Assembly: GCA_950106755.1 (NCBI GenBank)
Contig: OX467084.1
Span: 38,381,213 to 38,445,212, forward strand
Direction: 5' to 3'
Length of the DNA stretch: 64,000 bases
Origin: Climacium dendroides
Taxonomy: Eukaryota > Streptophyta > Bryopsida > Hypnales > Climaciaceae
The notes beneath the pieces were generated by a model. The model made no database searches, had not been told where the DNA came from, and saw only the letters and a program-made list of their open reading frames with translations. The stretch's first letter is position 1; every line of letters begins with the position of its first letter. Shown here one piece after another: positions 45,290-56,869 of this stretch. The translations under genes were made by a program, and so were the position numbers.

Positions 45290-45560
45290 CAAGCTAGTCA
45301 ACTTCCTTTTATTGGAAAAACAACAACAGAGTATCTCCAAAAAGATAAGATGAAGAAGACTAGAATGAATTTGATTTTATAAAGAGAGAGCTCAACAAAA
45401 GCTCTGCAACTTGTTTTGTCAAAAAAAAAAGCATCAATTGTGATTTGTTTTGCCAACATTTTAACACCAATACAATTTATATTTGAATCCAAATGTAAAA
45501 TGAGTTTCATTATATTAGGATGATGAAGTGGAATTGGATGGAGATAAAGGATTAGCAAAT
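45290..45560. repeat. Fragments of two dispersed repeats
   Basis: 45290-45440 resembles 47335-47480 ('gctagtcaa', 'agatgaagaaga', 'agagagctc', 'agctctgcaacttgtt'), part of the leader of the membrane-protein genes. 45455-45560 resembles 38985-39060 and 61560-61640 in the 3-kb repeat ('caattt.tatttgaatccaa', 'ttcattatattag.atga'). Confidence 0.55.
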
Positions 45561-46409
45561 AGACTACTCTGTGGGGCTTTTCTTCCTTAAATTACTCTCT
45601 TCCTAAATTTGCTAAGCTCAAATTTTATACCACATTATTATGAGACCTTCCAGCCCTCCTTCCAAACCCCAAACCCTGACCTTCAATCCATGTATAACCT
45701 TTTTATCTTTATCTTCAATTTAGAATTTTCTTTGGCATTCTAAAACACAAATAATTTAACTACATTGTTGTAATGGAGATGGTCTGTGTCATGCCGAAAT
45801 TGGGGCTTACAATTTCTAATTACTTAGGGTAGGGTGTCCATAAAGCATTGGGGCTCTAAAAGTGTCCTTTGGAATAGTGGTTCTCATTGGATGGCAATAA
45901 AATATAACGGACTCTAGAAGTGTCCTCTAAAATAGAGGCTCTTGTTGCACCAACAATGTAGAAATAGTGCATATTTTAGGAAGTGGACGCTTTTAATGAC
46001 ACTACATTTCAACTTCAAAACTTTAGAGCTAATTCCACAAGGCTCCAAAAAATATGAAACAACTTGGGGTTAAGATGAAAACACCTAAAACCATCACATT
46101 AAACAATTCAACATAGTTCAAGGCACATTTTCCTAGAAAAATATTTCCTTAGTATTTGCACTTGAAAATCATGAATTTTAAAATAAGAATAGAATTTTGG
46201 ATAAGGCATCAAATTTCTATGCATTTTCAAAGTGGAACTTCCTAGGAAACCTTGAACTACACTCTAAAAAATTGCTTTGATTTTGAAACCAAAATTTGAA
46301 AAGGCAACAATCCACCAATTACAACTAAGTATGGAGATGGTTTGATGACACTTTGGGGGGTCACTTTAACCCCTAATTGCCCAAGGCATTTTTTGAGGTG
46401 CAAGGAATT
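45561..46409. other. Intergenic DNA, no gene seen
   Basis: AT-rich. 'agtgtcct.t..aatag.ggttct' occurs twice near 45858 and 45918, a small local duplication. No coding pattern. Confidence 0.4.
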
Positions 46410-47000
46410 TTCTCTAAATTGAACAAAAAGTCAACATTTTGTTAAGTTGTATCAATTTTTTTAATTATAACTGTACAAATTCAAGCTTGATATGTTAGAG
46501 ATCACATAGGAAAAGAATACACAACAATATTACTTATGAATTGAAGGATTATATTGTTTGATTATGAGGGTGTCAAAACTACAAAAGTGATCTGGAGACT
46601 TTCAAACTTATTTTTATATGGCAAATCTAAAATGCTCATCACCAAAAATATGTGTGGATGAAGGGCCTAACAGGCATAACCCCAATCACTTTATGGCTTC
46701 TCAAAATCTATTGTACAAATTTTTTAATGAATTTCTAATGTGATTTTTTCTCCAAGATCTAGTGTATTTGAGGCTCCTTTCCAAAAGCCCTCAACACTAT
46801 GGAAAATCAAGATTGCAATGGCCCCCTTGCACAAATCTTGAATAGAAAAATCAGAATCAATCATTGTTAAAATCAGATTTTTTATGCTAAAACTAGACTT
46901 CAAAAAGCATTTTTCAAAAATATGAACTACTAAAAAGAGCAACTTAGTTAGATTTTATTAAACTTCAAAGTATTGTCAACACCAAAATTTGGTGCCAAAA
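46410..47000. repeat. Dispersed repeat, copy C (matches 60580-61160)
   Basis: Collinear with 60580-61160: 'caaaaagtcaa.attttg', 'agttgtatcaatttttt', 'agatctagtgtatttgaggc' and the closing 'acaccaaaatttggtgcc' occur in the same order. The match stops just after that phrase, near 46995, whereas copies A and B continue for about 2.8 kb. This makes the phrase a likely element boundary. Confidence 0.7.
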
Positions 47001-48123
47001 TTGTTTTTCAGCAATAAATTACCTAAATAAAAAACCATGTGCTTAACGTTGGTTGTAGGTGAAAGCCTATCCAATCACGGCCAAGGCTAGGTGGCATTCC
47101 GTTTTGGTTGGCCCCTCACTTTGACGCTCTTCAAGGTTGCCCCGCTCCGAAGTCTTCAGTTATGATCCACAAGACTTTCTTTTTCCCCACAACTCATATC
47201 TATTGCATGAGCATGCTCCTTCTCGCAGGTCTCTACTAAGTCCTAACCACTCTTCTTCACATGGACAAGAGCGCTTGCATTTATCTTAGATAGTTGGCTT
47301 GCTCCGATGGACAGCTATCCTAGTTCACCTCAAATCCTAAGCTAGTCAAACCGCCTTTCATGGGAAGAAAAGCATCCACGACGAGAAGATGAAGAAGAGC
47401 GGACGGAATCCGAGTTCATTGAGAGAGCTCCAAGAGGAGCTCTGCAACTTGTTGTTTTGGTAGAAAAAAAAGCCCCAAAGGCATTGCTGAAATCTTGCCA
47501 AAGAGAGAACAAAAAGTAAACAAGAACAACAATTCAATTGTTGCACTCGAGCCATTCCGAAACCTGGTTGGGTCCTAGCTCAGGTTTTGGTGAACAGGTC
47601 ATGCTCAGGTAATCCTCACATGGCCACATCAATCGCATGCCTTGGTTCCAGGAGACCGTGATTGCTTCTCCCACAACTAATTGTTGATTGATTCTAGTGC
47701 AAATGGTGATTTGATTCCTGGTCACAGGTCCAACTAAAAATGAACATTTTCAGCGCTCAGAATAGATAGTCTATAGTATAGCTAGTCGGTCATTTGAAGG
47801 AAGTGGCATCCAAGGGCTTCACCTTCCTTCTAGACTTCTTCCCTCTCTTCTTCACCTTGGTGAGCATCACCTGCTTTCACAATCCTCTCCTTGTGTATCT
47901 TCGAACTAGGCCGCAGCAAATGTAGCAAGCGCTTGTGATTTGCTTCCACTTCAAGGCTTTTCAATTCGAAGCGCACTTTTCAATTCATTACACATGGCGG
48001 TTTGATTAGAGTAGGAGCTACTCTAGGTTTTCTTCATTTATGAGAAAAATTGTCGTTAGGGAAGTAGACAAAGTCAGACCAGCAGTCAAACCGGATTTGG
48101 GTTTCTTGCCGGATAGCACATCA
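47001..48123 (+). promoter_or_regulatory. Leader of membrane-protein gene unit 1, conserved across the cluster
   Basis: From about 47340 the sequence matches, in inverted orientation, the upstream regions of unit 3 (55577-56290) and unit 5 (58718-59350), and part of unit 2 (51390-51600). Shared landmarks are 'caattgttgcactcgagcc', 'ctgtactatagac' variants, 'tgtgaaagcaggcgatgctca' (reverse strand in units 3 and 5) and an 'aattgtcggt.ggga' block just before the coding region. Keeping so much upstream DNA suggests whole gene units with promoters were duplicated. Confidence 0.5.
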
Positions 48124-48678
48124 ATGGCCATGAATTGTTGCCACAAGCAGTATGCCGAGGAGTGTGAGATTCTTGTCTATGTGAACGCTCCTGCCCCGCT
48201 CAATCCCGGCCTGTACCAACGTCTTCGCTTTGGCCTTCTCTCGAGTTCGTGGCTTCTAAGTCCGCTGGGAATTTTCCTGTGGAGAGCGCTCCATGTGATG
48301 CTCATCGTCAGTGGACTAGTATATTGGGTGCTCGGCTTGTTGGCCGCTTTCTTTTTCTTCTCGGTGTTTTTGTTTGGATTTTTGGGGTATGAATGTTTTC
48401 TTAAACACTTTTTTTTAATTTTTATTTCTGTGGTAATTGATTTGGTTCTCCTCCGTGTTCAATCGATCAAGTTTTGGTGGTCGTTAGTAGGCTTCTTGGA
48501 GTGCCATGAGCCAATTGTTGAGTGGAGGGGTGGTGGCAGTTTGACAATCGAATTTTGGAATGACTTCAAGTATAAAATGCGGAAGAATTGGGAATTAGTC
48601 CCGTTTGGAGTGCCGTGTATGAGTGGCAGCTTGAATGAAGAGACCAAGGCCCGGAAGTTGGAAACCTGGGCACGGTGA
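48124..48678 (+). CDS. Unrecognised small membrane protein, cluster unit 1 (C-terminus shortened)
   Basis: 184 aa, homologous to unit 3. The start is set at MAMNCC by comparison with unit 3, where a stop codon lies just upstream in frame; here the frame stays open to 48040. The N-terminus is Cys-containing (NCCHKQYAEECEILVYV), then comes a conserved RLRFGLLSSSWL block, and then about three hydrophobic helices between residues 48 and 120. A polar tail with FWNDFK and GVPCMSGS follows. The frame ends at ETWAR because a short deletion removes the WCEEVVH.HD.IAL ending kept in the other units. No family is recognised and no function can be assigned; a multi-pass membrane location is inferred from hydrophobicity. 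Confidence 0.55.
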   Translation: MAMNCCHKQYAEECEILVYVNAPAPLNPGLYQRLRFGLLSSSWLLSPLGIFLWRALHVMLIVSGLVYWVLGLLAAFFFFSVFLFGFLGYECFLKHFFLIFISVVIDLVLLRVQSIKFWWSLVGFLECHEPIVEWRGGGSLTIEFWNDFKYKMRKNWELVPFGVPCMSGSLNEETKARKLETWAR

Positions 48679-49440
48679 GAAAATCCATGCCTGTGAGAAA
48701 ATCTGTTGAAATTGGTAAGCCTAGGACCCTGCCCAAGTAAGGTTGAGAATCCTTGAACCATACCTTACATTAGAGGCTTCATTAGCCACACAAGTTATCA
48801 GTTGACATTTCGTTTTTGGCAATTGATTTTCAGCTTACCTTCTAAGGAATGTGCAAGTTTCTAGGTGGTTGTAGGGAAAGGTTCCCTGTGTGTGTTGAAT
48901 GGAACCTTCTCCTTCTTGAATGGAAACTAAGTTACATTAGTGAACATCCTTTCACTCATTATTATGTGCCATTTTGTTGTTATATATGAATGATTTTGAT
49001 TTATAAGAGGATGATTGAATCGCGCTTGCATACACCAATTTAGGAAGGCTTGTTTGCATCAGCATTGGCTGCACATGATTGTTTTGTTGCAACTAACGAC
49101 ACCCCAAGTTTGATTTCGGACATGAATTATTGAGTCTTTGTTCTTCAACATGGTAGAATTTCATGAAATAAATGATGAATTTATGGGATGTCCTGAAATA
49201 AATCCTGGAAACTTTGGATTTATTTCAAGACATTTAGGGATAAATGATGAATTCATCCCTCTATAAAAATAAATATAATAATTCTCACTTATACTTGGTG
49301 GGAAAAAATTGCATACAAAGCAAAAGATATTGAGGTTGTTCACATAGTTCTTGACTCCATTCTTTCAAGGTTAAAAGGTGGGGCTAAGATGGTGGAGGTT
49401 TTTGCCAAATACCTATACCAATAGGTTAGGTTGTTTGTTT
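48679..49440. repeat. 3' flank of unit 1, conserved with units 2 and 3
   Basis: 48679-48990 contains 'aaatc.atgcc.gtgagaaaatctgt', 'ggttgag.atccttgaacca', 'gttgacatttcgtttt.gcaattgattttcagcttacctt' and 'ggttccctgtgtg', shared with 52014-52330 and, inverted, with 54690-55003. The remainder to 49440 is non-coding, with a local palindrome-like repeat around 'gatgaattcat/gatgaatttat'. Confidence 0.6.
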
Positions 49441-49774
49441 TGTTTGACATAGGAAATTGTGAGTCCCGGTGACATTCTTGGTCCCGTTGGAAAGCCCTTT
49501 GCACGGAGGGGTGCATGGACTTTGTTTTGTGGCGTTTGAATCCATGGTGTGAAAGTTATGAAATTTCAAAGTTTTTGTGAATTCAAAAAGTCGAATTCAA
49601 TTATCTTTTCTTTTGAAAAAAATCATAACATTCATGTCACATGGTGAAACACGACAAAACAAATCCTTTTGCACTTCTTTGAGCCAAAACCTTTCAATTT
49701 GTACCACAATGTCATGGCATTTAGGCATATAATGTGAAAGTTATGGAATTTTTTTAATTAAAATTTTAAATTAA
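49441..49774. repeat. Diverged units of the ~156-bp dispersed repeat
   Basis: 'cattcttggtcccgttggaaag', 'gaggggtgcatggactttg' and 'ggtgtgaaagttatg' match the units at 30421-30895. A second, inverted-looking, decayed unit precedes 49774. Comparable units lie at 50930-51250. Confidence 0.5.
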
Positions 49775-50587
49775 ACTAGCAATTGGCGCTTGCTATGCTA
49801 TGTTATGCATTCATCATTAGAATTTTATAAGAATTTTTATGTATTCGATAGGATGTAGAACAAAAATTTTAATAAATCTTTAGACAAAAATGACTAAAAT
49901 CTTTGTATAATTTTATTTATAAGTAAGCATATATTGAAATGTACAATAGAAATTTATTGAATGATGAATGAAACGTATGCAATCGTAAATACTATAAAAG
50001 ATACGCATACATTAGAATGCTTTGGAAATTTGACTCCATTGTTACAAAAAATGGCAATCCAAATTGAAGAATTGAAAAGAAAAACTTATAAATCTCAAAA
50101 ACTTTGTGAACAACTTAATTGTTGTGGAATCCAAAATCACTTCAATTGAATAAATTTCTCAAAATCATTTGGTAGTAGCAATAGAAAATTGAAATCATGA
50201 AAAAGCTCACAAAAGCACAAAATCATAGAAATGCAAAGAAGTATAAAGCCAAGAAAAGCAATGGAATTGCTACCTTTATAATATCATCATATTGATCCTC
50301 TTTAATATCACCTCAATTGCAACGACTATATTATTTCTATAATATCACCTTCTATAAAAAGTGATATTACAAAGGTGATTGTGAACTGCTATTCTATTTC
50401 AGTAATATCACATTGTGTGAAAATATGATATTCATGTATGCATGATTGGAAATATTTATATAAAATAATTAAAATAATTATTTTAAAGACTTATCGAAAT
50501 CATTATCATGCATTCTATTCAAATATATCAAATTTTTACTAATATGTGATACAATGAATGCTTAGCATAGCAAGCATGAGCCCTTAA
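49775..50587. mobile_element. TIR element, copy A of a pair (813 bp)
   Basis: Starts ACTAGCAATTGGCGCTTGCT and ends AGCATAGCAAGCATGAGCCC; the inner 13 bases GCTTGCTATGCTA are perfectly inverted (shown best in copy B at 53065-53799). The flanks read ATTAA on both sides. About 60 bp beyond the right end are also shared by both copies, so the right border may lie further out or a host sequence was co-duplicated. It contains palindromic 'aatatcacc/ggtgatatt' arms but no convincing ORF. Confidence 0.6.
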
Positions 50588-51389
50588 TATTAATGGTAGC
50601 ATTTGTGATATTACAAAGGGAGTTATGATTTTAGTAGTATGATTATCTTTAATTTTTGAAAAACCATAATTTCACATGACATCTCCAAATGCCACAAAAC
50701 AGAGCCCTTGAACTCCTTTTTGCATAAAGTTTTCTATTCATACCAAGAATACAACCTCTTACACTAAGGCCTAAAAACTATTGAATTTCAAAGTTGTAGT
50801 GCATCATAAAATTAAAAAATCATTTTTACTTTTATTTTGGGTGTAACAATGGTTGTAGCAACAACATAGGGCACACTAGGCTATACCTCATTACCTTAAG
50901 TTAGGTAGTTTGTTTTGTTTGATATGCAAAGATTTAAGAAACCATGAAGCGATCAACAACGTTTTTTGGTACAATTGAAATCTTTTGGCAAAGAGGGGTG
51001 CATGGCCTTTGTTTGGACATATGGCATGAAAGTTATGGAGTTTCAAAGTTTTGTGAATTCAAAAATTGAATTAAATCATCTTTTCTTTTGGAAAATCCAT
51101 AGCTTTTCCATGGCATATTCAAACACCACAAGGCAAAGCCCTTGCACTTTTTTATGCAAAAAAACTTACTGTTTCTGCCAATTTCGTGGCATTCAAACCT
51201 ATGGTGTGAAAGTTATGGATTTCTTAAAATTAAGAAATTGAATCAAATTACTTTTAGCTTAAATGATTCATATTTAAATTTTGACTGTGGCATACTTACT
51301 TATTTGTTATAGTTATGAAATGCTTTGTCAATTTGGTTTCATAAAAAAATTTAAAAATGCCTTGTCAATTTTGGATGTGAAAGCTTGCC
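50588..51389. repeat. Intergenic DNA with dispersed-repeat units
   Basis: 50930-51250 holds diverged units of the ~156-bp repeat ('gaggggtgcatggcctttg', 'atggcatgaaagttatgga', 'atggtgtgaaagttatgga'). The ORF at 50966-51241 arises from this repeat. Nothing else is recognised. Confidence 0.45.
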
Positions 51390-52013
51390 AGATCGCTGAA
51401 GTGACAATGCTCTCCTCGTGTATCTGCGATCAAGAGTAGCAATTGTAGCAAGCCCTTTCGATCTGATTCTACTTCAAGGCCTTTCAATTCGAAGCACACT
51501 CTTCAATTCATCCATACCGGTTTTAGTTCGAGCAGGAGCCATTGTAGCTTCTTATTTCTGCCAGCAATTGTCGGTAGGGAAGAACTTGAAGATCGACGGA
51601 ACATCGTCGGTGGACCAGGATTTGGGGTGCTCGAGTTATGGGTCACATTCCTCTTCTACTCGGTGTTTTTGTTCGGTATGGTGGTGATCATGTATCGTTG
51701 TCTTTATGTGGTGCATGCTTTGCTTGCGTTGGCAGCTGATTTGGTTCTCCTCCTTGTTCCATCGATTAGGTTTTGCTGGTCGTTAGTGGGCTTTCCTGGC
51801 GTGCCATGAGCCAATTGTTGAGTGGAGGGGTGGTGCCTGGTGGACAGTCCTATATTGGACGAACTTCACGGGTGGAATGAGGGAGAATTTGTCCCGTTCG
51901 GAGTGCCGTGTATGAGTAGCAGCTTGTATAGAGAGACCCAGGACCGGAAGTTGAGAGTCGGGGCACCGTGGTGTGAAGAGGTGGTGCACATGCACGACAC
52001 CATTGCCCTTTGA
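51390..52013 (+). pseudogene. Membrane-protein cluster unit 2, N-terminal half deleted
   Basis: The leader (51390-51600) is joined directly to the middle of the coding region at about 51602, so the start codon, the Cys-rich N-terminus and the first helix are missing. The remainder is split over frames: LFYSVFLFG and LVPSIRFCWSLVGF lie in one frame, and FVPFGVPCMSSSLYRET and WCEEVVHMHDTIAL in another. It cannot encode the family protein. Confidence 0.75.
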
Positions 52014-53064
52014 TGTAAGTCTGAAATCCATGCCCATGAAAAAATCTGTCAAAATCTGTAAGTCTATGACCCTGATCAAGCTTAAGTGAGGTTGAGATTC
52101 CTTGAACCATGCTGTAAATTAGAGGCATACAAGTTAGCTTTGCTCTGTGTTAAGCGTCGAAAGAATTCTTCAGTTGACATTTCGTTTTTCGCAATTGATT
52201 TTCAGCTTACCTTCAAATAAATGTACATGGTGCAAGTTTCTAGATTGTTGTAGGGAATGGTTCCAAGGTTCCCTGTGTGTTGAATGGAACCTCTTCCTTG
52301 TATCATGGTGAACGGAGACTTTCCATCAGTGAACATCCTTTCAATAATTCTGCGCCAACAAAATGTTAAATGTCAATATTTCTGCGACAATAAATGGTAC
52401 ATCCGATTGATTGTGTTTTATAGTAGGTTGAAATCATCGCTTGCATCCACCAATTCAGCATCGGCTGCGCATGGTTGTTCTGTTGCAACGAACGACACCC
52501 AAGTCTGTTTCTGAACATCAATTATTGAGTCTTTGTTCTTCAACATGGTGGAATTTCTTGAAATTTCGGGCACGCTGAAGGCTGACTTTTGATGTAGAGG
52601 GGTCAGTTTTAAGTTGCCTGCCTGAAATCTGGAGCCCAGTTGCACCTCATATCAATATGGGTTCTGGATTTACCTGTTCCAGATTTCAGTTGGCCACCTG
52701 AAAGCAATTTTCAGAGCGCTTGAAAGTCCGAGTTTTCCAAGCCCTGCCCACTCGGCAGTGCTTGTTGTCTGAGCATGGAGTGCTTGAATTTCCCATGTCT
52801 GGCAGTCTGAAATCTGATGCTTCTAATGGTGATTGATTTGAAGTCCAATTATAGAACTGAAGAATGTATCTATTTCCAAGGATCCTGATAATGTTTCATT
52901 GTTTCACTACCTTGGTGATAAGACTGCATCTTTTTGGAGTATACAAAGGAAAATCACTTCCTAATTTGATTACATAGGCCTTACAAATTGAGAGAAAATT
53001 GAATTTTGTATTTTTGTATTTTAGCATTTTTTGACTTCGAATGCAAGAGGGATTTTAGGATTAA
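52014..53064. repeat. 3' flank of unit 2 and intergenic DNA
   Basis: 52014-52330 is the conserved 3' flank shared with units 1 and 3. The rest, to 53064, is non-coding; its 52560-52850 part is less AT-rich but shows no domain in any frame. Confidence 0.5.
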
Positions 53065-53799
53065 ACTAGCGGTTGGCGCTTGCTATGCTACCCATTCATC
53101 ATTAGAATTTCATTAGAATTTTTATGTATTAGATAGAATGCAGAGCGAGAATTTCAATAAATATTTAGATAAAAATTATTAAAATGTTCATATAATTTTT
53201 TTAATAAATAAGCGTATACTGAAATAAACAATAGAAATTTAATGAATGATGAATGAAATACATGCAATGATGAATATGGTAAAGATACACACATTAGAAT
53301 GCATTAGAAATTTGACTCAATTGTGACAAACAATGGCAACCCAAATAGAAGAATTTAAAGGAAGAATCTGTAAATTTCAAAAGCTTCGTGAACAATTTAA
53401 TTCAAAGCTCACAAAAGCACAAATTCATAGAAATGCAAAAGAAGTAGAAAGCCAAGAAAAGCAATGGAATTGCTACCTTTATAATATCACCATATTGATC
53501 CTCTTTAATATCACCTCAATTGCAATGACTATAATACTATATTATTTCTATAATATCATCCTTTGTAAAAAGTGATATTACAGAGGTGATTATGAACTGC
53601 TACTCTATTTCATTAATATCACATTGTGTGAAAATATGATTTCTATGTATGCATGATTGAAAATATTTTCATAAAATAATTAAAATAATTATTTTAAAGA
53701 CTTATCAAAATCATTATCATGCATTCTATTCAAATATATCAAATTTTTACTAATATGTGATACAATGAATGTATAGCATAGCAAGCACGAGCCCCTAGT
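53065..53799. mobile_element. TIR element, copy B of a pair (735 bp)
   Basis: Left end ACTAGCGGTTGGCGCTTGCT; right end read inward ACTAGGGGCTCGTGCTTGCT, both continuing ATGCTA. ATTAA flanks both sides (53060-53064 and 53800-53804). It is collinear with 49775-50587, apart from a gap of about 70 bp. It has no transposase ORF. Confidence 0.7.
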
Positions 53800-55003
53800 A
53801 TTAATGGTAGCATTTGAGATATTACAGAGGGACTTATGATTTTAGTAGTATGAATGAATACTAATATAGGGTAACCAAGTGCATTGAAAGAGATGTGCTA
53901 TTACTGGTAATTAAAGACAATTAGGTCCTTACCAATGCATTTTCCTTGACATTCACATTAGAAAAAACTTGGGCCTTGTGGAGGCCAAAAGTCAAATGGC
54001 CCTCCATAGGGCCCACTTGTATTTAATGTGTGAATACACTAAAATAAAAAATGTTTTAAAATAAATATAATAAATACTTTTTAAAGTACCATTCTTGGTA
54101 CCATTCTGATACAAGCAAACAAGGTTCTTTCTGATTAGATTTGGGTTGATTCATTCTCTATTTGCACATGTGCATGCAATTAAATGGCTATTCAAATGGT
54201 TTAAATTTTCTATAATGATGTAAGTAAAGCAACCCATTGTGGTCAAAATTAGAAGTTTGACATTATTTTTTAGCTGAAATTTATCGATTTTTTTCCTACA
54301 TTAAATATAAGTGTGAGAAATAGCAAGAGAAATTGAAATTATGTTTTTTTTGACAAAATATGAATTTGTTGTGAATTTTTGAACACTAGAATGATATTGA
54401 TTATACACAATGTACACAATCACAACACAAAGGCCTAGGAGTGACTACTATTGGTTTAGGGTATAGCATGCATGAAATTTCTGAAATTCTACCACTTTTA
54501 TGCACGCAAACTCAATAATTCATATGCAAAATATGACTTGGATGTCGTCAATTGCAACAAAACAATCATGCACAGTCCATGCTTGGGCATGAACGCAAGT
54601 GATGATTTCATCGTGGTATAAAACTGAATCAATCTTATGTACCAATAAAATGGTGCATAATTAGTTCAGGATGTTGACTAATGTAAACTCTCCATCCACC
54701 ATGATACCAGAAGGAAGAGGTTCCATTCACCACACAAGGAAACCTGGAACCTTTCCCTACAACAATCTATAAACTTGCACCATGTACAACTTTGCACATA
54801 TCTTTGAAGGTAAGCTGAAAATCAATTGCCACAAAAGAAATGTCAACAGATGAATTCTTTTCACACTTAACACAAATAGAAGGTAACCTGTATGGATCCT
54901 CTAATGTTCTACAGGGTTCAAGGAATCTCAACCTTACTTGGCCAGGGTCCTAGGCTTACAGATTTCGACAGATTTTCTCACGGGCATGGATTTCAGACTT
55001 GCA
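53800..55003. repeat. Intergenic DNA and 3' flank of unit 3
   Basis: 53805-53860 repeats sequence that also follows TIR copy A. 54690-55003 is the inverted counterpart of 52014-52330. Between them lies AT-rich DNA with no gene. Confidence 0.5.
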
Positions 55004-55576
55004 TCAAAGGGCAATGGCGTCGTGAATGTGCACCACCTCCTCACACCACCGTGCCCAGGTTTTCAACTGTCGGTTCTTCGTCCGTTTATACATGCTGCGA
55101 CTCATACACGGCACTCCGACGCGGACGAATACTGAAAATATTTGCGACATTATATTCTTGAAATCCTTCCAAAATTCCACTGTCAAGCACCAATTGTCGA
55201 GTGGAGGAGGGGACGACAAACAAAACGTGATCGATTGAACAAGGAGGACGAACAAATCCACTGCCACCGCAAACAAACCAAGCACCACATAAAGAATACT
55301 AAACCAGATGCCCGAAAAAACGGACAAAAAAACCGAGTAGAAGAGGAAAGCGGTCAACAAGCCGAGCACCCACAATACTGGTCCACCGACGATGAGGAGC
55401 ATCACATGGAGCGCACTCCACAGGAAAATTCCCAACGGGCTCGGCAGCCACGAGCTCGCTAGAAGGCCAAAGCGAAGACGCTGGTAGGGGCTGGCATTGA
55501 GCGGGGAAGGAGCGTCCACACACACAAGAATCTCACATTGCTGGGCATACTCCTTGCGGCAACAATTCATGGCCAT
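55004..55576 (-). CDS. Unrecognised small membrane protein, cluster unit 3 (most complete copy)
   Basis: 190 aa, the only full-length copy in the cluster. A stop codon precedes the MAMNCC start in frame, which fixes it. The N-terminus is hydrophilic with Cys5, Cys6 and two more Cys by residue 19. The block RLRFGLLASSWLPSPLGIFL leads into a hydrophobic core from about 48 to 122 with room for three helices. The tail contains FWKDFK, GVPCMS and the ending WCEEVVHIHDAIAL. I recognise no family, enzyme motif or signal peptide. A conserved leader and 3' flank surround it as in the other units. It lies convergent to units 1 and 2. The shared sequence among copies and the open frame suggest a real gene family, perhaps lineage-specific; a decayed retroposon-borne ORF is an alternative. 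Confidence 0.6.
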   Translation of the reverse strand: MAMNCCRKEYAQQCEILVCVDAPSPLNASPYQRLRFGLLASSWLPSPLGIFLWSALHVMLLIVGGPVLWVLGLLTAFLFYSVFLSVFSGIWFSILYVVLGLFAVAVDLFVLLVQSITFCLSSPPPLDNWCLTVEFWKDFKNIMSQIFSVFVRVGVPCMSRSMYKRTKNRQLKTWARWCEEVVHIHDAIAL

Positions 55577-56300
55577 TGACGCACAGTGCTGCAGAAAACC
55601 CTAATCCAGTACTGCTGGCAGGTCCTCAAGTTCTTTCCTTCGGACAATTGTACTCAGAAACGAGGAGAAGAATAGCTCCAGTCCTAACTAACACATGAAA
55701 GAATGAAGAGTGAAGCCTGGAAGTGGGATTAGATCGCAAGCGCTTGCTACAATTGCTACCCTTCCTTGATCGCACATGCACGAAGAGAGGATTGTGAAAG
55801 CAGGCGATGCTCAAGATGAAGATGTGGAAGTAAGGAGAAGGCCATGGTTGACACATCCCTGAAATGGAGATGCCGACTGACTGTACTGTAGATTGTCTAT
55901 TCTGAGCGCTGAAAAAGTCCACTTTTAGTTGGACCTGTGACCAAGAATCAAGTCAACCACTGCACTAGAATCGATCAACAATCAGTTGTGGGAGAATCAA
56001 TCATGGTCTCCTGGAACAAGACGAGCAATTTCGTAGGGTCATGTGGGGTTTAAGGATTCCCTGAGAATGAGCTTTTCACCAGAACCCGAGCTAGGATCCA
56101 ACCAGGTTTCGAAATGACATGAGTGCAACGATTGAATCGTTGTTCTTGTTTACTTTTTGTTCTCTGTTGGAAAGATTTCAGCAAAGTTCTTCAGTTGGGG
56201 CTTTTCATTCTAGGAAATCAACAGGTTGCAGAGCTCCTGCTGGGGTCTCTCAACGAGCTCAGATTCAGTCTCAGTGAGCAATTCTCGTTTGTTGAAACAG
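55577..56300 (-). promoter_or_regulatory. Leader of membrane-protein unit 3
   Basis: Inverted match to 47340-48123 and direct match to 58718-59350. It includes 'ttgttcttgtttactttttgttctct' at the far end and 'gattgtgaaagcaggcgatgctcaag' nearer the gene. No promoter element was pinned down. Confidence 0.45.
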
Positions 56301-56630
56301 CAGATTTCACATTGCCAGAAATGTGACATTCACGTGTCTACACTGCTGAAAACTAGGACTTTCGAGCGCTCAGATGGTATTGAGGTCACCCGGACCTTTG
56401 AAACCTTGAGCTCTAACATGTAGAAAAGGTATAGATGTAAGGCCCAGCTGGGCATCAAATTGCAATGGGTGGGACTCAGCATCTTCGATTGCACAAAGCT
56501 GTCCCTTCACTTTTCGTGCCAATTTCATAAAATCCCGTCCTTGGAAATAAAAACACGGAGTAATGGGCAAATACTTCATCACAAGCTGTGCAAATATAGA
56601 ATTGTGGACCCTCTCCTGTGCATCCAAAGG

Positions 56631-56780
56631 TTAAACTAACAAACAAATCCCCAGCGGGATTGAAAGCCATGAGCTCCCTAGAAGGCCGAAGCAAAGACGC
56701 TTGTAGAGGCCTGGATTGTCCGGGAGAGGAGCATCGACACACACCTCGACATACTCCTTAGGGCAACAATCAATGACCAT
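56631..56780 (-). pseudogene. Membrane-protein cluster unit 4, N-terminal fragment
   Basis: A 49-codon frame from MVIDCCPKEY through VCVDAP, NPGLYKRL and FGLLGSSWL to IPLGICLLV, then a stop. This aligns with the first ~53 residues of unit 3, lacking four residues after the KEY block. Homology ends where the first membrane helix would begin, so most of the gene is lost. The upstream 56781-56870 block resembles the leaders ('accgacaattgttcgc'). Confidence 0.7.
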
Positions 56781-56869
56781 TGACGTACAATCATGCAGGA
56801 AACCCTAATCCGGTGTCTGTTTCCAAGCTCTACCCTACCGACAATTGTTCGCACAAATGAGACGAACGG

